DNA of 18,509 bases from Basidiobolus heterosporus B8920 (Eukaryota; Basidiobolomycota; Basidiobolomycetes; Basidiobolales; Basidiobolaceae), in contig JNET01033472.1 of assembly GCA_000697455.1 (NCBI GenBank), positions 1 through 18,509 on the forward strand, read 5' to 3'. The position numbers were made by a program, and so were the translations under genes. A model generated the notes under the pieces. That model searched no databases and was not told the origin of the DNA. It saw nothing but the letters and a program-made list of their open reading frames with translations. Shown in pieces: positions 1 through 10,925 of the stretch (its first letter is position 1; every line of letters begins with the position of its first letter).

Positions 1-918
1 GGCAGGGAAAGCAACCTCGAAAGGATAATCAGCCTTGTATTGGGTCATGGTGAAAATCTTCAAGTTCTTGGGAACAGTGGCCTCGAAAGGAGTGGGTTGG
101 ATACCGAAAGCTTGAGTAATTTCACGCATACGGTCGGAACGGTAATCGAAGAAGAAGAGAGTATCATCCTCCTTGACGAGACCGTTCTCGTTAACAATGA
201 TGGGCTTAAGGAACTCATCGGTCTCCTTTTGCTCATATCTCTCTTCAATGGTCTTGAGGACGTCATCAGTCTTCTCGCCCTTACCACTAACAATACCGTC
301 GAAAGCAAGTTGGATACGTTCCCAACGCTTATCACGGTCCATGGCATAGTAACGACCGCAGACGGTGGCGACGGAACCGTAGTTCTCCTTGGCCAAGAAG
401 TCAAGAAGTTCCTTCATGTACTTGACAGCAGACTTGGGAGCGGTATCACGACCATCACCGAAGAAGTGAATGAAGACTTCAGGAACACCATATTCCTTGG
501 CAGCTTCAACAAGGCCGAGCAAATGCTTGATGTGGGAGTGAACACCACCATCAGAAACAAGACCGAGGAAGTGAAGTCTACCATTACCGCTCTTGGCGGC
601 CTCGAAGGACTTGGCAATGTTAGGAGTCTTGATGAATTCCTTGCGTTCCAAAGCCAAATCAATTCTGACGATATCTTGGTAGACAACACGACCGGCACCG
701 ATGTTCAAGTGACCGACTTCGGAGTTACCCATCAAACCATCAGGAAGACCGACAGACAAACCGTGGGCGGCAATAGGGGCCCAAGGATAGTCCTTCTCGA
801 AGTGAGACATGACAGGAGTGTTAGCGTTACGGATAGCATCACCCTTGGGGCTCTCTTCTGGGGAAATACCCCAACCATCGATAACTACGAGGCAGACCTT
901 TTCTCTTGTTTGGACCAT
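1..918 (-). CDS. gpmI: 2,3-bisphosphoglycerate-independent phosphoglycerate mutase (iPGM), N-terminal part, cut by window edge
   Basis: Interconverts 3- and 2-phosphoglycerate in cytosolic glycolysis and gluconeogenesis, using a Mn-dependent phosphoserine mechanism. Reading from ATG at 918 down to base 1 gives 306 uninterrupted codons, starting MVQTREKVCLVVIDGWG. Family residues visible: metal ligand Asp14 in DGWG; catalytic Ser66 in MGNSEVGHLNIGAGR (63-77); SDGGVHSH (122-129, with His127); GDGRD (154-158); CGRYYAMDRDKRWER (187-201, with Arg189 and Arg195); DYRSDRMREI (258-267, with Arg260 and Arg263). These correspond to the substrate-binding residues known in bacterial iPGM. The family is normally about 510-520 residues, so roughly 60% is present and the C-terminal phosphatase-domain return is outside the window. 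There is no intron in this part. TTA, CTA and TCA codons are absent throughout, which fits strong codon bias in a highly expressed gene. The start is the first ATG, in good context (ACC before ATGG), with a TATA-like box about 65 bp upstream. Confidence 0.97.
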   Translation of the reverse strand, partial: MVQTREKVCLVVIDGWGISPEESPKGDAIRNANTPVMSHFEKDYPWAPIAAHGLSVGLPDGLMGNSEVGHLNIGAGRVVYQDIVRIDLALERKEFIKTPNIAKSFEAAKSGNGRLHFLGLVSDGGVHSHIKHLLGLVEAAKEYGVPEVFIHFFGDGRDTAPKSAVKYMKELLDFLAKENYGSVATVCGRYYAMDRDKRWERIQLAFDGIVSGKGEKTDDVLKTIEERYEQKETDEFLKPIIVNENGLVKEDDTLFFFDYRSDRMREITQAFGIQPTPFEATVPKNLKIFTMTQYKADYPFEVAFPA

Positions 919-963
919 GGTTAGCTAGTGAATCACTTGAATGAAGGATTGACGAAGTATTAG

Positions 964-1018
964 GTAGGGGTGACACCTCTATTTAAAAGATTCCAAGAAC
1001 AGGAAAAACAGCCAATGA
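964..1018 (-). promoter_or_regulatory. Probable core promoter of the iPGM gene
   Basis: Read on the minus strand, a TATA-like TTTTAAAT lies at 981-988, about 65 bp upstream of the ATG. A CCAAT-box core (ccaat on the plus strand, 1012-1016) lies about 95 bp upstream. An AGGGG pentamer, matching the fungal stress-response element core, is at 966-970. The elements are seen directly. Their function is inferred from position only. Confidence 0.45.
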
Positions 1019-1030
1019 ACCCAAACTTCT

Positions 1031-4000
1031 GATTTCTATAGAATCCTATACAAGATGTGGGTGATAACCTATAATACAAATCCCGGTCAATCCAATCCGA
1101 AAACCAGCATTGATTCGATAGATTTCCTTGGATTGAGCCAGACCAGAGCTTTGAATCCCAATTGAGAAATACCGTACAAAAGGATACATCTGGTCAATAA
1201 TCTTTCCACTTGTCCAAAATCTGGATGATTTTACTTGATTTATTTTCACATTACCTCATGGCGTAAGTACCTAGACAGAACAATCTAAACGATCGCGATA
1301 GGCTACCAACGGTGACGAAACAGGAGATCATCAATGACAGAGTCCATTTTTTGAACACTTTCACGAGAATGCACGATATTGGCGAATAGCGATAATTGTT
1401 GTTCCATGCAGATATTGATGACCAGGCATTTAGAAAAGGCAAAAACATTGCTCCCTTGTATGATGGAAGGTACCGATTTTTTTATTGAGGATACCGAATA
1501 TGTCCTCATTGAACCAATGGGAGACAAGTAATGCCGACCATGCTCATTTGCATGATTATACGCTGTATGAGGTACAGATAATTCTACTCACGACCTGTAT
1601 GCAACAGACTTACGCACTACTTAACTATATGGCGCCCGTTGAGACAATGGAAAACTGTTATCCGTAGTGCATCATCCGAATCCATAAACCATGTAGACAA
1701 ACAAAATGCTTAAATCTTTCTATACTGTTCTTCCATGTTCCAGAGAGAAATGCATGAAGGTTACGCAATTGAATATATATACAATCACTGTCCGAAAAAA
1801 ACAATCAACAACTCTATTGAGTCTAGACCCAAGTTAATTCACTTGGTAGTAAATATATCAAGAACCTGACGCGATTGAACTCTATCCTAAAACTAGGAAC
1901 TTGATTCCTCAGTAGGTATATCTTGCCCCCAATAGTAAACAATAGATATTCGAATGATAGTTTCTGAAAACAAACCATGACTGTCGGGAACGAGGGCTGG
2001 CTTTACTCTACACCACTTGGAATCTGTAACATTCATGTTTAGGATGCTTGAAATCCAATGATTAGAAAAAGCCCTAGTGGATGCAATATTCATTATTGAT
2101 GTCCTTTCCCTGTCTGATCAAATATAGCCCAAATTTTGATGAGTATGGTTGATGGACAAATTCCAAATCATTCTAGTTTACTGATTTAGACATGTATTCA
2201 TATAAATGTGCTTCAACATGCACCAAGTTCCTAATAAATTCAAGTGAAGATTTCCTTGACTTAATTTTTTTGTACAAAGAAGGAAGAAACTCAGTCGTTT
2301 TAATTACGGTTTGCGTATCCAATTGAGTTGATGGCATTTGAGATTGGAGGAATCTGTCAACTCTGACAGAATATTCCTTCAATTGACACACTTCTAACGT
2401 TCAGAGTAAAATCAAAGCTGTGCAGTACTGTGGTGGTATGTATGACCTTTGACTATCTAGAGTGCTTGTTGAGTGATTGGAAAATTGTATAATATCTCAT
2501 TACGCCTTGGAAGAATCAGTTCAGCCTTTGGGGTAGAGTGCGTATATAGAATGAATAAATTTGTATTCTGGATTAAGATCAAATACATAGAGAATGACCG
2601 AAAATCGTGATCTGCTATGCTATTGAATATTGGTCATATTGATGACGTTGGCAAGTTTGATCCAGGTTGTATTTTTGCGATATACTTAGCACAGTTTGAT
2701 TAAGTCTTCATACGAAAGCATCGTTTAAGGGCCATTCTCTAATTTGCATTGAGTGAAGATGCAGGTTTTTTGATAAAGGTTCTCAAATGAAATTTCTATC
2801 ATCGGATCGAGAACAAGATTCTGCCAAATGTTCATTGATCAAACATCGATTGATTATTAGTGTCTCGTGTGTAACTATATCCTCATTTAATGACTGGTCT
2901 GTGATCTTCTGATATTCTCTCATGAGCCGGTCTATCTTTACTCATTGGGGTCTTGGTGAATTATTCCTGTTTAAGTGCCGGTGTTCTTGCAACAGCCCAA
3001 GGGTAGACAAGGTTCGACTGAGGCTGTGGTACTTGACCACTTGATTAAACTTCGTAGTTAAGTGTCACGTACAAAGTACTAAGGATCGTTATATATAGAT
3101 ACTATCGCTCTTAATAGATGCACTCAAGTTTCTGACCTATTGACTCATAAGTCCTTTTGCTCGAAAGACAAATAGTGCCCGTTGACGAGATTGATTGATA
3201 TCCAGATGATCCATGTGAGTCTGTGTGCTGATACCACGTATCTTTGAGAAATACGCGACGAATCGAATCGAGTAATTGGCTACCGAGATAAGTCCCGACT
3301 GCCTATGCCGCTTTTCAGCAATAACAATCCTGTGTGATGTCTTAGTTGAGGGCCAAGAAGTCTCCCCCTTGCTACATAATTTTCAATATTGCGCGTACTT
3401 GATGAGATATTCGAGTAACTTTCGAGTCAATAATGAATGTTGCTTCGAGGCTGAGTATATTGTAATTAACATCATGACCCAAGTCTTGATCGTGTGGCCA
3501 AACGATCTCTCACTCCGACCAAACATCGATTGGTAGATCTATCATGAAGAAATGATCGGATACGATCAGTATTTTACTTGGACAACGAAAATATTTTACC
3601 AGTGACATCCAAGCATAGTGGCATGGGACAGGAAGATCGTAGGGTCAGTCATTACGTCAGACATGATGTAAATTTGGAATGATGTCTACTATAAGGAAGA
3701 TGCAGTAAAATTAAGATTTCTCCTATCATTAAGGTTTACCGGCATTCGAACACCGGATAAGAAACTCAGCACTGGAAATCTATTTGCCAAGCGGGTACCC
3801 ACAAATACAATACTGACTGATTCGAAGTAATCGAGAACCCTGCAAGGTGCGTTTATAATTTGGCTATATATAATAGGGATGTGATTCATCTATATCCTGG
3901 TTAGTGTAGCAATCTGATATCAATATACACTTGAGAAATTCAGCAAATAACCGCTCTTAACGGTCACCTAGACCTAGTGATACAGATGATGATGGATAAA

Positions 4001-5170
4001 TACATCAAGAGAATGGATCTGGGCTTTCCTTTTTTGATGACCTCGTTGATTGCGACTCCTCGTCTCCAGAGAGTGAAGTGTGAGATACCACCTTTCTGAT
4101 ATGGCTATGACCTAGCTAAATCGAGAAAATAGGGGGAGGAGGGCTTATTGATGCTGAAGTGCCTAAGGTAGGTTCTAATATTAGCAACTAATGGCCTTGA
4201 TGGAGACGGGACTCCAATCATGTGATGATCCGAGTCAAATGACTATCTTGTCGTTGAAATCAAGATTTTCCCTTATATGAGCTGTCCACTGAAACGCGAT
4301 CGAGGATACTATTGATACTGCAGGTGGCTTGAGTATTACAGATAACCCAGAGATCTGACCAAGCTAGCTGCTGTGAAATGGCAACTGATCGCATTGAAGC
4401 CATTAATCCCCAATCCTGAATCCTGGCTGAGATGAGGTAGACAAAAGTGTCTAGGGCAGCGAACAGGGGATCTAACCATCCTTCACCTACCTTTGATCCC
4501 CGCTGGTCCTATGGGCTCTGGTGGCAGCGTTTTATGATCGCAGTATTGTGTTCAAGGTTAAAGTCAGAGTAGCGATCTCCTTGCTGTAACAAATGGAAAC
4601 CCTGTGGCCAGCACAGGTGAAACTGCCTAGAGTCAGAGGTAAGAGTGTTGTCGGTTGGCTATAATCAGCTTAGCGTATTCATCGTTGCGCTATATACCCC
4701 AATGGTATTTACTGTATGCATGTTTAGCACAAATTTAGTGGGTGCAGTACAAGCCAATTGGTTTTTCAGCTTTTACTGGCGCCTGCCTTCTATTTCCTGT
4801 CATTATTCCCGATCAGGACCTGGTGTGTGTGATCCTAATCTATTCAGTAAATGGATTTGGGGGAGTTGTCGGATCAAAATATAGAACGCATGGTGGAGAA
4901 TTCAAGGGTGTACAAATCACGATCATCGACATGAGAAAATAGTCTTGATGGGAAAAAGAATCGTGTAATATGGAACTTGGTAGCAGGTAGCTTAAATGCA
5001 GTTCTGCATCAAGTCCAGTTTGTTATTACACTGGAATTTTAAATTGGACCAATGGTCAGTAAAAGGATGGAATTACCAGTCAATTGAGACAAAAAACCTG
5101 TACTGGGTGAGATCGTACACCAAACAGGGCCAGAGTGCTAGAGGGTGAAAAATTGGTTCAAAAGATGGGT
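1031..5170. other. Long intergenic region with no recognisable gene
   Basis: AT-rich DNA with scattered open frames of 60-86 codons on both strands. None has a recognisable domain, a convincing splice partner or a strong start context. No tRNA, rRNA, transposase or reverse-transcriptase signature was seen. The slightly more protein-like stretches are minus-strand 2173-2391 and plus-strand 3276-3536, but both are of a length expected by chance here. It may hold distal regulatory DNA or unrecognised non-coding transcripts. Confidence 0.5.
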
Positions 5171-5179
5171 CAAATTCAA

Positions 5180-5579
5180 TCTCCTCCAACCATAATTAAC
5201 CGTGTCGCAGTTCGCTCAAATACTCCCGACCCTCAATATAATATCTGCTAATTCTTTTCTTCCCGTAAAACTTTTGACCTCTCCAAGTTCTTGCTGTATC
5301 CACTTTAGTTGGCCTACCAGCACCATATTCGACAAACTTTGAATTTTTATAGTTAAGTTTCTCAAACTTGTATTCCCTCCAGCACCTATAGTGTGGATAT
5401 TGGCCTTCTAGTTCTTTAAACCGTGTAGTCTTTTCCTTTCAAACTCGCAAAGCTATCATACAAAGACCTTCTCTGGTAAAGAGATAGGCTCATTTTCCTC
5501 ATACTGCTTATTATTACGTTTCGCTGTACTGCACGAAGCTAGCTACTTGTAGACACACTTTCTCAAAAGTTCTAGGAAA
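5180..5579 (+). promoter_or_regulatory. Probable promoter and 5' UTR of the PAS/GATA-finger gene
   Basis: Pyrimidine-rich stretch with repeated CT-rich runs and an AT-rich TATA-like aatataatat near 5237-5246, directly upstream of the ATG at 5580. The frame of that ATG is closed by TAG at 5550-5552, so no longer in-frame N-terminus exists without another exon. The transcription start cannot be placed from sequence alone. Confidence 0.35.
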
Positions 5580-8311
5580 ATGACAACACCCCAAAAGACA
5601 TGCTTTTGGGCGCTCCTTTCCCCCTCGAATCTTACTTTTGTTTATTTGTCTTCGAGTCTGAGAAATAGTTTACCGAGCGACAACACTGTGTTGAGAACTT
5701 GTTTTTACGATTTTTTGCATCCAAATGAATATATACCAGCCAAAAGAGACATTTCAAGGTCTATAGAGCAGCGCGATCTACCGGGCTCAGTAACTAGGTA
5801 CAGTGAATCCTGACATATCAATTTGCTCAGTGCCAAATATGGTTCATATCCCACTAATACTCAAGTAGGCAACGCTAATCCAAAGTTCTGTTTAGATGCC
5901 GATTTCGAAATATTTTCCTATCTCGCCCTCAATTGAGACCCAGACGCAAAGCTTCAATTGCCACTCCCACTCATCCTGAACAGCATAACTATCAAGGCAC
6001 TCAAACTTCTTTGCCGCCAATGCCTACGCCACCAACTCAGCCACGTTCTCCCCGCTCATATTTCGGTTCAGCCGCTTCTAACCCTCGCTACGACAAAAAT
6101 GATTCGCAAACCAATAAGACTGCGGAGTATGAGGAAGAAGATTATTTGGTTATGGATATCGCCTTCAATGTTTTGTGTGATGGAGTTGTTCTTGGAATAT
6201 TCCATCCTATTGATGGTAAGCCAACAGGCAATCCAGATTATTCGGAGAGGAGGTTAACCTTAAATTTTATCTATTAGATGAGCAGCCTCAACATATATGT
6301 GGGCAACAGGATTATGACTCGCAGGTCAGCATTGGTTTATTATCCATCATTGGTATCTTTTCCTTATCATTTGTTTATTTTAAACAGGATATAGACCATT
6401 GGAATCAATGTGTGCGCTATCTTAGCGATCAAAGTCGACAATTGGATTCATCTGGAAATTTTTCTGGTGTCCCACTAACACCTAATACTCCCCAAAGTCC
6501 TTCATCTAAAATCTCGTCCAGCACATTTGTCAATTCTCTTACCACTATCAGCGGCAATTATTCCCGAGTGTTTTTTATTCTAGACTCTAATACTCTTTCA
6601 CCATTGCTCTGCTGGCCAGAGGAGACATTTTGCAAGCTCACTGGCGCTCCGCAAGTCCCCCCTCCCGGATCTAGGGGGGTACTAGAGCATCACTTTAAAT
6701 CCGAGGATCTGCGTAAAATTAAAGAACACTTGGAAAAGCCACCTCCAACTGATGGCCGTTTATGTACGCAAAGATATTCGGCTAAACATAGCCTGACTCA
6801 AAGGAATGGCTCCATTCAGTACGTGCAATGCATAATTATTCCATATGGGTCGATTACATTCGCTTGTTTCCAGTCTGTTGCACCATTATTATCTAATTTC
6901 GCCGCACAACAACCTTTGCAATTGAGCCTTCCTCCTGGTAAGCGACATTATTCGCCGTTGAACGAAGAAGTTCTAGGTACATTGTCCAGTGATATCAAGT
7001 CGATCACTGTGAACTAATCAACTTTACATGCAGACAGCAACCCGGTGACTTCGTTTGCCCCACCTTCGGGGGCGTCTAGTGTGTCGCATTTGCTTAATCC
7101 CTCATATGCAGCCGCTCCTGGTATAGCATCTACCCCAGGATCTCCCTCAGTTCAAGGCAGCTCCCATCCATCCGAATATAACATATCAGAAGAACCTGCA
7201 AACGTGTATTCAAAAAACAGTTATTCATATTACCCGCGAAACTCTCATCATCGAGCCAGCCTCCCCGCACTACCTACTGCTAACAGCAAAGAATCGGATT
7301 CGAATTTCAATGCCCACCGTCGTGCTTCTGAGCCCCATACAAACTTCGATCGACCACGTGAGAAGATGAATCTCATGATGTCTAGCAGTTCACTATCGCG
7401 TATTCCAGAGAACCAGGTCCCAATACCGTCACCATTGTCACCGAACAAACGAGCATTTAACGAAACTAGTTCTTTGGTTTGTCAAACACCTGCGAAAAAG
7501 TTTCGCTCCGAGCATGAAGACCTAAGAGTTCGTGTTTTGGCCCGCAATAATTCAGAAGGGGACATTTTTAGACCAATGGGCCATCCAAACTCACATCGTC
7601 GCCACTCATCCCCAGTAACTCATCGGGATCAACCTCCAACAAAGGGATCGCTACCACCAATTTCGCAACTAGTTGACTCTCATTCATCTAATGAGTTGAC
7701 CTACACCCAATCATCCCACCCTCATGTAATGTCTGCTCCGGTGGGTATTCATTCCCAGACCATAAACCCATACAGGTCACCGAATCCTGGTCTTCATAGT
7801 TCACCTGGGCAAGGCTATGGAATGGCCAGAGGTGGCGTCCCCATATCATTTCTTCATAGTAGCGCGACTACCCAAAAAAGGTGTGAAAGTTGCAACACGA
7901 GCCAGAGTCCAGAATGGAGACGAGGCCCCACAGGACATAAAACGTTAGTGATCAACAAGAGTAATGATGTATACTAATTTAGTGATAGAAGTGCTAACAC
8001 TTTCTCGTACTAATCGGTACAGGTTATGTAACGCGTGTGGATTAAGGTACTCAAGGTCCATAGCACGAGCCGGAAAACAACAACAAAAGTCGAGCGCAGT
8101 CAGCGCAACATCAGCACCTGGTTCAAACGTTAGTCGTGTTATGCCCAACTTCGTCACCACTTCATCGCATTCACGGCAAGCTATCACCAAGCCCGAGACT
8201 TTTATCGAACGCACCTCAACACATCATTATCCTGTGACACATTATGCACGCCCTGCACACATCCCATCAAGCCTGCCAAGTTCGTCAGGAAATGCTCGAG
8301 GGAACAGATGA
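5580..8311 (+). CDS. WC-2-like PAS-domain / GATA-type zinc-finger transcription factor (six exons, 777 aa)
   Basis: Inferred exons: 5580-5797, 5896-6215, 6278-6324, 6388-6937, 7034-7943 and 8023-8311; 2,334 nt in total and frame-consistent. All introns are GT...AG (98, 62, 63, 96 and 79 bp). Residues 8-73 form a PAS-like N-terminal half (FVYLSSSL, FYDFLHPNEY, GSVTRCRF across the first junction). A Pro/Ser/Thr-rich insert of about 75 residues follows, then the probable PAS strand EEDYLVMDIAFNVLCDGVVL (153-172). Residues 256-363 may be a second, diverged PAS fold (VFFILDSN ... NGSIQYVQCIIIPYGSITFA). Residues 380-660 are Ser/Pro/His-rich and probably disordered. The finger has Cys662, Cys665, Cys684 and Cys687 (CESCN ... 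SPEWRRGP ... LCNACGLRY), i.e. C-X2-C-X18-C-X2-C, followed by a basic tail. It should be a nuclear DNA-binding regulator. No flavin-binding NCRFLQ motif of LOV domains is seen, so it resembles WC-2 rather than the WC-1 photoreceptor. A role in light response is possible but not shown. Confidence 0.88.
7944..8022 (+). other. 79-bp intron splitting the GATA zinc finger
   Basis: Donor gttagt at 7944, acceptor gtacag ending at 8022, and branch-like ctaac and ctaat within the last 30 bp. The intron falls in the Thr682 codon between GHK and LCNACG, separating the two cysteine pairs of the finger. Without splicing, the frame runs into TAA at 7975-7977 and loses the second cysteine pair, so removal is required for DNA binding. 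Confidence 0.9.
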
Positions 8312-8780
8312 TTCTTCAAGAAAACAAACTAAATATATCGCCACTTCGTAACTGAATCAAGTCGAAGACGGAAACTGTCAATTGCAATGGACTCTCCCTT
8401 TGGACTATACACACCAGTCCTTATGTTTTGCATAACGGAAACAGCAAATATGCATTTTATTTGACATGTAAAGCAATTTGACCCTCTTTATTATATAGAT
8501 TTACATCTATATAGTCTATTTTATTTTACTCTAGTTTAGTAGATTGAGTATATACACCACGCTATTTGTAGTCAGCCAGTTTTTTTTACAACAGATCATT
8601 TTTGTAGTGAACGACCTTAATATACTGTTCGTAACAGATGTAGCCCAACGTTCAATTCATCCTGACTTATATTAGGAAATCAGGCCATCACTCAAGTTCC
8701 AACCTTGTCAATGGACTCCTCAGATCCTCACGCTATTAACATTAGTTAGCACCTTCATCATGAACATGATGATGATTCAA
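8312..8780. other. 3' flank of the PAS/GATA gene, with an AT hairpin
   Basis: AT-rich flank containing a perfect 9-bp inverted repeat, TATATAGAT-ttac-ATCTATATA, at 8492-8513, about 180 bp after the stop codon, plus several T-rich runs. It probably holds the 3' UTR and polyadenylation region. No coding signal was seen. Confidence 0.4.
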
Positions 8781-8806
8781 ATATATATATATATATATAT
8801 ATATAT
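8781..8806. repeat. (AT)13 dinucleotide microsatellite
   Basis: Twenty-six bases of uninterrupted alternating AT, in intergenic DNA about 470 bp after the PAS/GATA gene. Confidence 0.97.
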
Positions 8807-9945
8807 TCAGCAATTCATCTCTTTCCATTGCACTTTCTTTGTTACGTTACCAATCAAAGAGATTGCGAAAACCCGGGTGTCATGTGATCATCAGCTTAAT
8901 GCGATCCATGACCTTGAAGAATTTAGGTCATTCCAAGCTAGATTTTCGAATAGTGAGAGAAGAGGAAAGGAAACGAAAGGGAAGAAACAAGTTGAGGGTA
9001 AAAGATGGTCCATTTTTTTTCCTTCCCAGAAACCGGTCCACATAGGGATGGGGCATATGGCCTAGCCGTAAGCTAACATCACTTGTCATATGGATCAATA
9101 TCATCAATAACAAGATCACCCTCAAAGTGGTGATACATATCTGTGCGTGAGACACAGACTAATCAACATCAAGGACCTTACTTGATTACCGAGCATTGCA
9201 AGCGATCGCACAGTAGCCTGTATTGAGGCAGATCACTAAGGTTAGTCAAGCCTATCCAATGATCTCCACAACCATCACCGCTTCCCTAATTCTTTCGGCT
9301 GATCGAGGAAGCCAACTGATCTCATCAGGAAACATCGGTCAGTGGCCCTATGACATATTTATGCAGAGAATTTGAATGAAACCGGCGTTTCAGATATCGA
9401 ACTGGCTCATGAGCTTGTGACTTGATTGGTAACGTGAATGAGCTTGATGAAATTCATTGCATGAATCATCCCAAATACCCAAATGGGTTGAATGACCATC
9501 CCATGATATAACTGGCAACTAGGATGGGAACTACTCACCCGAATACCCATGGCTGAATGCACAGAGGATGGCAAGGGAATAGTCATAGTCATGGGTGATT
9601 TTCATTCGACAATTCCAGTGCGATTACAAATCCGTGGACAGGTGAGAAATTTTGAAGTTACGTGGGGTTATTGAAACGGAGATTGATGGACAGGGTAGGC
9701 GACATCAATTGATCTTCAATGTGGTAAATGCTCATAGAAAGACTCGAAATGACTTGAACCTCATTTACTGATGAAGATTCACCGAGCTTGACTGGGATGA
9801 CGCGTCAAAGTGACATGGGATATGGGGTGGACACTTGCCATGCGAACAGTCTGTGGTTAAAATCAAAACCCCTATCTTTATTGTAAATTTCTAACAAGTG
9901 AGAAAATGGATGCGAGAGAAGGGGACGGAAGAAAGGTCACGCGAG
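8807..9945. other. Intergenic region with a homopurine tract
   Basis: No gene recognised. A purine-rich stretch at about 8954-8990 (nearly unbroken A/G) is followed by a pyrimidine run at 9011-9028 that is partly complementary to it, so the two could pair. The rest, including the approach to the MPC2 stop codon, shows no domain-like reading frame. Confidence 0.4.
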
Positions 9946-10410
9946 TTATGCGATAGTTTTCTTAGCGACTTCTTGCTTGTTTTTGTAATCATAAATACGG
10001 TACAATTGGTAAAGGGAGGTACCGGCTACGAATAGATTGACGGAAAAGAGTGACCAGTTCTTAGGGATAATTTGGGTAGAGTAACGACACCAAATGAGTC
10101 CAGTACAAGCCAAAGCTATAAACATTGTTCCGAAAATGAAGGTTAACAAACATATCCTAACAATGCATGGCTAAGTCTTTGCGTTAAAAAGTACCAGATT
10201 GTTGAGATACAGAGAGTTGTTCAGGAGAGCGGCTTAAATCGCCAAGACCGGCAAAGACCAAACCCTAAAATCCCCCAATTGATCAGCAGGAAGAAAGTAA
10301 ACTATCCCACAATTCTATGTTCCTACCCATTTAACGGCAGGCGCCCAAAAATGAACAGTTTTAGGGCCGGCAGGATGATTCCAGAAACGGACTATAGCAG
10401 TAGAAGACAT
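9946..10410 (-). CDS. MPC2: Mitochondrial pyruvate carrier subunit 2 (MPC2), copy with the natural 3' end
   Basis: Subunit of the inner-membrane heterodimer that imports pyruvate into mitochondria. Exons on the minus strand: 10410-10327, 10264-10195 and 10115-9946 (324 nt, 107 aa). Introns of 62 bp (10265-10326) and 79 bp (10116-10194) are GT...AG and splice in frame. MPC2 signatures: NHPAGPKTVHFWAPAVKWGL (11-30), a first membrane stretch from about 24 to 37, SALACTGLIWCRYS (51-64), the hallmark IIPKNWSLFSVN (67-78) and a third membrane stretch to about residue 92. The protein ends EVAKKTIA with TAA at 9946-9948. The length suits the family (about 105-130 aa). The upstream end of this copy stops at a Tn5 mosaic end (10451-10469). 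The real promoter lies beyond the third copy, at 11455 onward, so in the genome this gene very probably joins 10450 directly to 11455. Confidence 0.93.
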
Positions 10411-10423
10411 AACAGCGAGTGAC

Positions 10424-10912
10424 TTACGTAGACTGGGTGAAGTATAGGGTCTGTCTCTTATACACATCTACTTCTTGCTTGTTTTTGTAATCATAAATAC
10501 GGTACAATTGGTAAAGGGAGGTACCGGCTACGAATAGATTGACGGAAAAGAGTGACCAGTTCTTAGGGATAATTTGGGTAGAGTAACGACACCAAATGAG
10601 TCCAGTACAAGCCAAAGCTATAAACATTGTTCCGAAAATGAAGGTTAACAAACATATCCTAACAATGCATGGCTAAGTCTTTGCGTTAAAAAGTACCAGA
10701 TTGTTGAGATACAGAGAGTTGTTCAGGAGAGCGGCTTAAATCGCCAAGACCGGCAAAGACCAAACCCTAAAATCCCCCAATTGATCAGCAGGAAGAAAGT
10801 AAACTATCCCACAATTCTATGTTCCTACCCATTTAACGGCAGGCGCCCAAAAATGAACAGTTTTAGGGCCGGCAGGATGATTCCAGAAACGGACTATAGC
10901 AGTAGAAGACAT
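10424..10912 (-). pseudogene. MPC2: Artefactual second copy of MPC2 with an adapter-encoded C-terminus
   Basis: Exons would be 10912-10829, 10766-10697 and 10617-10424, identical to the first copy until the last exon. There the true end (EVAKKTIA) is replaced: after EV the frame enters the Tn5 mosaic end and gives DVYKRQ, then TLYFTQST from the 5' flank of copy 1. DVYKRQ-type tails are a familiar sign of adapter contamination in predicted proteins. This should not be counted as a paralogue. Confidence 0.93.
10451..10469 (+). other. Tn5 mosaic end (Nextera-type adapter), first junction
   Basis: Exact 19-base match to the hyperactive Tn5 mosaic end, ctgtctcttatacacatct, between units 1 and 2. 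It reads as the adapter peptide DVYKRQ on the minus strand. It is not fungal DNA. Confidence 0.96.
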
Positions 10913-10925
10913 AACAGCGAGTGAC

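Noticed and set aside
40-924. 294-codon open frame on the plus strand
   Set aside because: It is the in-register antisense of the iPGM gene, open only because that gene lacks TTA, CTA and TCA codons. Its translation has no recognisable domain.
2173-2391. 72-codon minus-strand open frame with a protein-like composition
   Set aside because: No domain, weak start and no splice partner. Frames of this length are common by chance in the surrounding AT-rich DNA.
2839-3533. Shared 13-mer caaacatcgattg near 2840 and 3520
   Set aside because: It is a short match, with only part of each flank resembling the other. Coincidence is adequate.
3739-3756. tRNA T-arm-like ccggtgttcgaatgccgg on the minus strand
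   Set aside because: There is no matching acceptor stem, D-arm or A-box at tRNA spacing, and the stem itself does not pair in the T-arm register.
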